DNA from: a virus
Length of the DNA: 24,971 nucleotides
Strand: one strand, 5' to 3'
Virus record (IMG/VR): IMGVR_UViG_3300032289_001410
Span: 1 to 24,971 of that record
Each line of letters begins with the position of its first letter. Position 1 is the stretch's first letter. The translations under genes and the position numbers were made by a program. Positions 20,487 to 24,971 of this stretch are shown one piece after another. Under the pieces are notes generated by a model. That model searched no databases. It was not told the DNA's origin and worked only from the letters and a program-made list of their open reading frames with translations.

Positions 20487-21535
20487 GCGTCACCCATGAT
20501 GTTGACCACGTCGGCAATCGGGATTCGGGCGAGCCAAGCCTCGGCGTCTTGGACGCCGAACGAAGCCATCAGCGACTCCTGATCGTTGACGCAAAGACCG
20601 GCACAGAACTCGATCGTTCGCGATTCGCGAAATGCGAACGGCGGCGACACCCTGACGATTTTCCAGTCTGCCGCCTCGTCGAACGTGACGAACCGGTGTT
20701 CGTAGACCCGGCGGCCACCGGAGACGGCGACCTCGTGGACGATCGCCCACCACAATCCCGGTGCCCACGGGTGCTCGACAAGTTGCGACCCGCCCCGGAA
20801 GCCACGGGCGACCGGCGGAGCCTCGGCGTGAGCCGTCACGGTCCAGTCGTTTTCCTGTTCTCGCACAAGGCACGTCCGGCCTTCGTGGCTGCAGTGGTAG
20901 ACGAACTCTTTCCGTCCGGTGATCGGCATCCAGTTTTTTTCGTGCCGGCCGTCGATCGTGGAGTGGACCCGCAGCCCGTCGATCCGATCGACCAAGTCCA
21001 ACCGGCCAACGCCGATCCGGCATGTGCCGTCCATGCGGGCCCAGTTGCGGACAGTAGCCGAGACGATCAGCCTGCCGTCAACGGAGTTGAGGCGCACGTC
21101 CTCGAGCCCCTCGACGGGGTATCCGGTCGTCTCGTAGTCTGCCGACCAGTAGGTGGCCTGATCGCGTCCTGGAATCCACAGGCAGTTCCGTGTCTTGATC
21201 GTCTCGCGATCTTCCGGCGGCATGACGTACCGGCCGTCCACGATCCGGTAGTTGCTCGACCGGACGTTGACCAGCATCCGGCCGTGGTGGATCACGACCG
21301 ACGGGTTGAACAGTGACCAGCCGGGGGATGCAGGCTCGCATTCCACTCTTTCGAATGTGGAACGAACGCCGAGATCCCGGAGCGTCTGCGTGTACCACGT
21401 CCGATTCGCCCGGACCTTCTCCTCTTTCTCCGGCGACAGCGGCAGCCGGAGCAGGCGTTCGCACGCCCGGCGGCCGGCGGGTTCCTCGCCGACGTAGTAG
21501 GCGTGGGCGGCGATGCGGTAAAGGTGTTCAATCAT
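20477..21535 (-). CDS. GH130/GH43-like beta-propeller glycosidase-type protein
   Basis: This 352-residue protein has a short helical TPR-like N-terminus (IAAHAYYVGEEPAGRRACERLLRLP, residues 8-32), followed by a five-bladed propeller-like sequence. GH130-type landmarks are visible: FNPSV (76-80), VNVRSSNYRI (89-98), GLEDVRL (143-149, compare EDPR), KNWMPI (200-205, compare KN-x-x-x-P), GGSQLVE (248-254), and a late ASFGVQDAEAWLARIP (324-339, compare YGAAD). GH130 members phosphorolyse or hydrolyse mannosides. Whether the catalytic acid is kept is not clear, so it could be a binding protein or a glycan-modifying partner of the glycosyltransferase. It follows a 66-base gap containing a weak GGTGAACAGG leader. 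Confidence 0.65.
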   Translation of the reverse strand: MIEHLYRIAAHAYYVGEEPAGRRACERLLRLPLSPEKEEKVRANRTWYTQTLRDLGVRSTFERVECEPASPGWSLFNPSVVIHHGRMLVNVRSSNYRIVDGRYVMPPEDRETIKTRNCLWIPGRDQATYWSADYETTGYPVEGLEDVRLNSVDGRLIVSATVRNWARMDGTCRIGVGRLDLVDRIDGLRVHSTIDGRHEKNWMPITGRKEFVYHCSHEGRTCLVREQENDWTVTAHAEAPPVARGFRGGSQLVEHPWAPGLWWAIVHEVAVSGGRRVYEHRFVTFDEAADWKIVRVSPPFAFRESRTIEFCAGLCVNDQESLMASFGVQDAEAWLARIPIADVVNIMGDAWE

Positions 21536-21601
21536 GTGTTCACCTGTTCACCAGCAAGGCTATCGAAATACCCGTGGGCGTAAACCCCGGGATTTTGGCC
21601 G

Positions 21602-21913
21602 TCAGGCGGGCGTGGCGGGTGGCAGCAGGGCCGCCACAGTAGCGAGCGGCACCACCTCGACGTTCGCCATCATTTCGGGCGTGATGTGACGAAACGCCTG
21701 GTACAGCAGGCCGCCCGGCCCCACCGCGGACAGCACCTCGCCCAGCATCACCCAGCGTCCATCCGTCAGTTGCCGACCAACCGGAACGTGTCGCGGGTCG
21801 CCGTGCTCAACCTGCACTTCGTACAGGGCGAAGGCCACCTCATGAGGGTAGACCAGGGCTAAGTCTTTGCAGTCAGCGTATGGCATTGGAAGCGCAAGAT
21901 CGGCGACTGTCAT
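21602..21913 (-). CDS. Hypothetical protein, 103 residues
   Basis: Not recognised. The ATG at 21913 overlaps the previous stop (TGATG). The sequence is LPMPYADCKDLALVYPHEVAFALYEVQVEHGDPRHVPVGRQLTDGRWVMLGEVLSAVG in mixed beta/alpha style, then a helix (LLYQAFRHITPEMMANVEVV) and a Pro/Ala-rich end. No membrane segment or catalytic motif. Its position after a virion-type protein and before the glyco island suggests a structural accessory. Expression is supported by tight coupling. Confidence 0.55.
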   Translation of the reverse strand: MTVADLALPMPYADCKDLALVYPHEVAFALYEVQVEHGDPRHVPVGRQLTDGRWVMLGEVLSAVGPGGLLYQAFRHITPEMMANVEVVPLATVAALLPPATPA

Positions 21914-22839
21914 CAGACATTCCTTCCCAGCGCAGTCTGGAACGCCTGCATGGCCGCGTTGTAGGCGTCAACCTGCGACTGCGAAAGTCCGAGTCCGAGT
22001 GAGTACGCCATGACCCTGCCGTTCATAAACGAGTCGGCCGTGCCTTGATTGTTGTTGGCAAAGATGAAAATCGGCCGGGCCGATGTGACTCCGACAATCC
22101 CGCCCGCGATGTTGATCGTTGAGTTTGTTTGCGAAACAGCGTTGTAGTAGTTGTCCAGCCTGTCTACTGCCGTGCGAGACAACACCCTGAAGCCACCAGC
22201 GGCTCCGGTCTGCGAACCTCCGGTGTTGAAGTTGGCAGTCGCGTTTGACATGTATTGTCCAAACACTGCCGATGTGCTGAACATGCCGTTGCTAAGGTAG
22301 ATTTGTGATGCAGTTGCCGTGTCGCGGCACGCAATCCATGCGCGCGTTTGATTGGCTCCGGTCGGCTGCGAGTGATACACCGCGAGATGCGCGGATGTGT
22401 ATGACGGCAGATCGGAAGGGGCGAGCCCGGCGTCTAGGTACTTGGTCGTTCCGTTGCCCACCAGCCCACCGCTCGCACCCGTCTCGTTGTAGTTCTCTGG
22501 CAAAAATGGGCCGTTGTTTTCGTCTATAGCGTTGCCGAGCGGCGAGCCCGAGGGCGAGGTGTTTCGGTAGAGCGGCACGACGCAGGCGTTTAGCCCGGCA
22601 ACGGTGTTGCTTGGACCGCCGCAGAACAGGTTCAGACGCACGAACCGATCTCGAATCCCGGCCGCGTCGATGGCACGACAAAACCTGTCCACCGCCGGCA
22701 GCGACGTGCCAACCGTTCCGCCGTTGGCGACAACGCGGGCCGCCCAATCGGCCGCCTCTGGGTGGGTGCCGTCGCGCCGATAAATCGCCACCGGCAGCCG
22801 GGTCCGCACTCCGCCGCGGGGCCATGATCCTCGAGCCAT
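21913..22839 (-). CDS. Virion-type hypothetical protein (beta-rich)
   Basis: This 308-residue protein has GAGGAG just upstream of its ATG (22839). The N-terminus DWAARVVANGGTVGTSLPAVDRFCRAIDAAGIRDRFVRLNLFCG is followed by ACVVPLYRNTSPSGSPLGNAIDENN, a pattern I recall from uncharacterised phage virion proteins. The rest is beta-rich, Gly/Asn/Ser-rich and without repeats (SAHLAVYHSQPTGANQTRAW, GRVMAYSLGLGLSQSQVDAYNAAMQAFQTALG). A concanavalin-like sandwich is plausible. Its DNA is somewhat AT-richer than the neighbours. It lies between the head-completion gene and the glyco island, so it could be a surface or decoration protein, even a glycosylation target. Not proven. Confidence 0.6.
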   Translation of the reverse strand: MARGSWPRGGVRTRLPVAIYRRDGTHPEAADWAARVVANGGTVGTSLPAVDRFCRAIDAAGIRDRFVRLNLFCGGPSNTVAGLNACVVPLYRNTSPSGSPLGNAIDENNGPFLPENYNETGASGGLVGNGTTKYLDAGLAPSDLPSYTSAHLAVYHSQPTGANQTRAWIACRDTATASQIYLSNGMFSTSAVFGQYMSNATANFNTGGSQTGAAGGFRVLSRTAVDRLDNYYNAVSQTNSTINIAGGIVGVTSARPIFIFANNNQGTADSFMNGRVMAYSLGLGLSQSQVDAYNAAMQAFQTALGRNV

Positions 22840-22852
22840 TTCTTCTCCTCGG

Positions 22853-23473
22853 CTACGCCAGGCCAGCCGTCACCGGCGAAGATTTCGGACCTTCGCCCAC
22901 GGCGTTGACGGCTGAAACTTGAATCACTTGGCTTTCACTAACAGCGTTAGCGCTTACGGTTGCCCACGGCTCAAACTCAGCCAGTATGTCGTCAATGTAA
23001 AGTTTGTATTGTGTCAGCGGGGAGCTTCCGTTGCTTGGAGTAGTCCACTCAACTGACTCGCCGGCCAACGCAACTGTGATCGTTGGGGCACCCGGTACGG
23101 CCTGCGGAATCCGGCTGGCCGACCCCTGCGTTACCATCGTGTGGATCCGCCTGATTGTCTGATTCCGATCCGACCACCGCCAATGGTGCTCGGCACCCGG
23201 CGGGATCGTCACCTCGTAGGTCGCGCCACCGTAGACCAGCTTGTCGCCACGCTTGGGGTCTTGGGCGAGGTCGGTCGTGTCAACGAGGAAGTCCCGCGTC
23301 TCCGTCCGCATGATCTGGCCGGCGGCATCCACCGACTCCCACCGCCCGACCACGATCGTCGCAAGGACTGTGCGGGCGGGGCCGACGGTTGGCTGGTACG
23401 AAACCTCCGTCGCCAGATGCTCACGCCGCTGCGAACGAAACCACGTCTCGCCGATGGCGATCATGTCCTGCAT
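22853..23473 (-). CDS. Head-completion-like protein with fused fibronectin type III domain
   Basis: This is a 206-residue protein. The first ~118 residues (GETWFRSQRREHLATEVSYQP, VLATIVVGRWESVDAAGQIMRTETRDFLVDTTDL, DKLVYGGATYEVTIPPGAEHHWRWSDRNQTIRRIHT) look like the small head-tail joining/head-closure beta-barrel family that follows capsid genes. Residues about 128-204 are a fibronectin type III domain (PGAPTITVALAGESVEWTTPSNGSSPLTQYKLYIDD ... VIQVSAVNAVGEGPKSSPV). Ig/FnIII additions to virion proteins often bind surface glycans. It follows a strong terminator-like hairpin. The GAGAG upstream site is weak; an internal ATG at 23464 is possible. Fusion is clear. The N-domain assignment is moderate. 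Confidence 0.6.
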   Translation of the reverse strand: MQDMIAIGETWFRSQRREHLATEVSYQPTVGPARTVLATIVVGRWESVDAAGQIMRTETRDFLVDTTDLAQDPKRGDKLVYGGATYEVTIPPGAEHHWRWSDRNQTIRRIHTMVTQGSASRIPQAVPGAPTITVALAGESVEWTTPSNGSSPLTQYKLYIDDILAEFEPWATVSANAVSESQVIQVSAVNAVGEGPKSSPVTAGLA

Positions 23474-23489
23474 GGAGAGTCACCAGCAG

Positions 23490-23538
23490 AGAGCAAAGAG
23501 GACCGGGCACGGCCGGTAGCGTTGGCCGTACCCGGTCC
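23490..23538 (-). terminator. Hairpin terminator/attenuator after the cement gene
   Basis: On the coding (minus) strand GGACCGGGTACGGCC and GGCCGTGCCCGGTCC form a 15-base stem with a single G-U wobble (arms at 23524-23538 and 23500-23514) and a 9-base loop. They are followed by TCTTTGCTCTC, a T-rich run with interruptions. It lies in the 80-base gap between the cement and head-completion genes. It would let capsid and cement be made in excess over downstream proteins if termination is partial. Confidence 0.65.
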
Positions 23539-23553
23539 CTTGCGTGGGGTCGA

Positions 23554-23880
23554 TCAAGAGCCCGGCCACAGGAGGACAGCCACCTGCCGGTCGGTCGCCA
23601 GGCGGGCACGGGCCAGGTAGCCGGCGTTGGTGCCGGTCGAGGCGTCGAACACGCCAGAGACCGCGTACCACTTGATCGCCGAGCCTTGGGCGCCGGTCAC
23701 GCCGGTGGTGTGAACCGGGCCGGTCACGATTCCATTGACAAGAACCGCACCGAGTTCGTTCGCGACGATCGCACGCTCGGCAATCGTCACGAGGGAACCG
23801 AGGACGACCATTTCGCCCGCCGCCACGCCCGTAGTTGGGGTGTAGTCGAGCTTGTCGCCGTCCGCAGAGTAGGAAGCCAT
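23554..23880 (-). CDS. DUF2190-type capsid cement protein
   Basis: This 108-residue protein has the pattern of DUF2190 capsid cement or decoration proteins: an N-terminal GDKLDYTPTTGVAAGEMVVLGSLVTIAERAI, then GAVLVNGIVTGPV, and a C-terminal GSAIKWYAVSGVFDASTGTNAGYLARARLATDRQVAVLLWPGS. These small beta-barrel proteins bind the capsid surface and stabilise it. It lies right after the major capsid gene, the usual location. A purine-rich site (AAAGG) precedes the ATG at 23880. Hairpins on both sides (23921-23951 and 23500-23538) suggest this gene and the capsid gene form a separately controlled transcript. Confidence 0.85.
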   Translation of the reverse strand: MASYSADGDKLDYTPTTGVAAGEMVVLGSLVTIAERAIVANELGAVLVNGIVTGPVHTTGVTGAQGSAIKWYAVSGVFDASTGTNAGYLARARLATDRQVAVLLWPGS

Positions 23881-23920
23881 CTGAGAAACCTTTCGTAACT
23901 GAGGGATTTGGTTGAGAGCC

Positions 23921-23951
23921 CCGGCCGGCGGGTTTGGCCCCCGCCGACCGG
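23921..23951 (-). repeat. Hairpin between capsid and cement genes
   Basis: CCGGTCGGCGGG pairs with CCCGCCGGCCGG on the minus strand (arms 23940-23951 and 23921-23932) with one G-U wobble and a 7-base loop. No T-tract follows, so it is probably an mRNA-stabilising or processing structure, with a weak terminator as the alternative. Confidence 0.5.
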
Positions 23952-23969
23952 GAATGAATCACGTCAGGA

Positions 23970-24971
23970 TCAAGCGGTCGCCATCCGGTAGGCACCGCGG
24001 GCTTCGGCCTTGGCAACGCCGTAGCTGAAGTGGCCGCGGACCTGGATACCGAGCTGGTTGAAATCGGCCTCGGCCTGCTGCACCGTCGGCAGCCGTTGGC
24101 CGTTGAGGAACGCGACCTCCATCGCCGGCAGTTCGGCCGGGTTCGCCATCAGCCACCAGGTCGTGCCGCTGGTGAGGTACGCACTGGAGACCACGCGGAA
24201 CCGACCGGCGAACACGTTCACATTTCCGCGAGTCGTGCTCTCTCCGGTGATGAGCACCGTCGAGCCCATCAGCTCGTCGGCCGTGATCTCCAGCTCCGGC
24301 GGAACCATGAGAATCTGCGGCGTGATGCCGAGCGGGTTGCCGTCGGGATCCGTGAGCTTGCGGTAGGACGAAGTGGCCGTCCGCAGGCTCGAGATCGAGA
24401 GGGCGTTGCCGGCCGCGGCCGACTCCGCACGGTAGAACGACGAGTTGCTCGCCTGGAACTCTGTCCAGAAATCCCGGTTGAGCTTTACCGCGGCACCGCG
24501 GCCAAGACGGGCCGGAACTTGGGTCAGAGCACCCAAATCGTCGTTCACGATGTCGACCATCGTGATGCTCGACATACGGCCGGTCAGCTTGGCCTTGATC
24601 GTCCGCGTCTCGTCCGAAGCATCCGCCGACTTCAGTTCGCCGGAAGGACCGAGATCCTCGAACTCGAAACCACCGTTGAGCCGCACGCCCGTGACGGTTT
24701 TGTAATCCGACACACTGCGGATCGACGCGATCTGGTCCCACGCCGCTTCGACAGCGGTGTAGCCCTGGAGCAAGAACTTGCCGTAGGTCGCGGCCAGCAC
24801 GTTGCTGATCGCGTGAGTGGCGAAACCACTCGCGAGCACCTCGCGGATATTGCCAGACGAGACGCGGGCGGGGCCGTGATACCCGTTGGCACGGGCGGCC
24901 TCGACGAGCACCTCCTGCAGCGACGTGCTGCCACGCCGACGGTCGGCCGCCTCGAGGGTCTTCGCATCGAA
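23970..24971 (-). CDS. Major capsid protein (Mu gpT/HK97-like fold), partial
   Basis: The open frame runs to the right edge (334 residues of known part, the N-terminus being cut off). A GTG at 24911 exists but the frame is open upstream through 20 more codons, so I take the gene as truncated by the window. Features of Mu-like major head subunit proteins are present: SSGNIREVLASGFATHAISNVLAATYGKFLLQGY, DQIASIRSVSDYKTVTGVRLNGGFEFEDLGPSGELKSADASDETRTIKAKLTGRMSSITMVDIVNDDLGAL, NRDFWTEFQA, and a C-terminal MEVAFLNGQRLPTVQQAEADFNQLGIQVRGHFSYGVAKAEARGAYRMATA. These proteins form the HK97-fold shell. The upstream part may carry a fused head-maturation protease, as in some relatives. Confidence 0.85.
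   Translation of the reverse strand, partial: FDAKTLEAADRRRGSTSLQEVLVEAARANGYHGPARVSSGNIREVLASGFATHAISNVLAATYGKFLLQGYTAVEAAWDQIASIRSVSDYKTVTGVRLNGGFEFEDLGPSGELKSADASDETRTIKAKLTGRMSSITMVDIVNDDLGALTQVPARLGRGAAVKLNRDFWTEFQASNSSFYRAESAAAGNALSISSLRTATSSYRKLTDPDGNPLGITPQILMVPPELEITADELMGSTVLITGESTTRGNVNVFAGRFRVVSSAYLTSGTTWWLMANPAELPAMEVAFLNGQRLPTVQQAEADFNQLGIQVRGHFSYGVAKAEARGAYRMATA

Noticed and set aside
1-24971. Integrase, attachment sites, tRNA genes, CRISPR arrays, insertion sequences
   Set aside because: No tyrosine or serine recombinase, spaced repeats, cloverleaf or transposase signatures were seen by reading. The excisionase-type proteins alone do not prove integration.

Overview
This window carries much of a tailed-phage genome, either a prophage or a free phage, in GC-rich DNA. 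A leftward block of about 21 kb (from the right edge down to position 3708) encodes capsid, head-tail connection, tail and a cassette of small membrane proteins. A short rightward block (1 to 3731) encodes small DNA-associated or unknown proteins. No rRNA, tRNA, CRISPR, IS element, integrase, terminase or portal gene is visible. The host cannot be read from the window. High GC, strong GC3 bias, and a structural operon carrying a papain-like protease and glyco-enzymes would fit a Planctomycetota-type or similar high-GC bacterium, but that is inference.

Rightward block (1-3731): two small winged-helix/excisionase-type proteins that are paralogues of each other, several unrecognised small proteins, one CxC-type putative zinc-binding protein, a stand-alone primase-polymerase (Prim-Pol) domain and a 45-residue ORF overlapping its end. 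Five of these genes share a near-identical leader (CACAACC units followed by AGGAG), usually with a GC-rich hairpin upstream. It looks like a repeated start-associated cassette.

Leftward block, in order of transcription from the right edge: major capsid protein (Mu gpT-like, running off the edge), a DUF2190-type capsid cement protein, a strong hairpin terminator or attenuator, a head-completion-like protein fused to a fibronectin type III domain, two unrecognised virion-type proteins, then a three-gene glyco/methyl island (GH130-like beta-propeller, class I methyltransferase, GT2 glycosyltransferase with a helical-repeat tail). Next come a tail-terminator-like protein, an HK97 gp10-like protein, two small tail-tube candidates, a tail assembly chaperone with a probable -1 frameshift on nine T residues, a tape-measure protein, tail-tip proteins including an AT-richer cysteine-rich 597-residue protein, and a zinc-ribbon protein. 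A calcineurin-like phosphoesterase and a DUF6378-like protein follow. The chaperone and tape measure without any sheath gene suggest a long non-contractile tail.

The last third of the leftward block (7301-3708) is a chain of small overlapping genes, nearly all with a membrane segment. Among them are a membrane-anchored papain-like cysteine protease and a GlsB/YeaQ-type membrane protein. It occupies the place where a lysis module is expected, but no muramidase, amidase or transglycosylase is recognisable. I consider this the best candidate for an undescribed system. The two blocks converge and overlap by 24 bases at 3708-3731.
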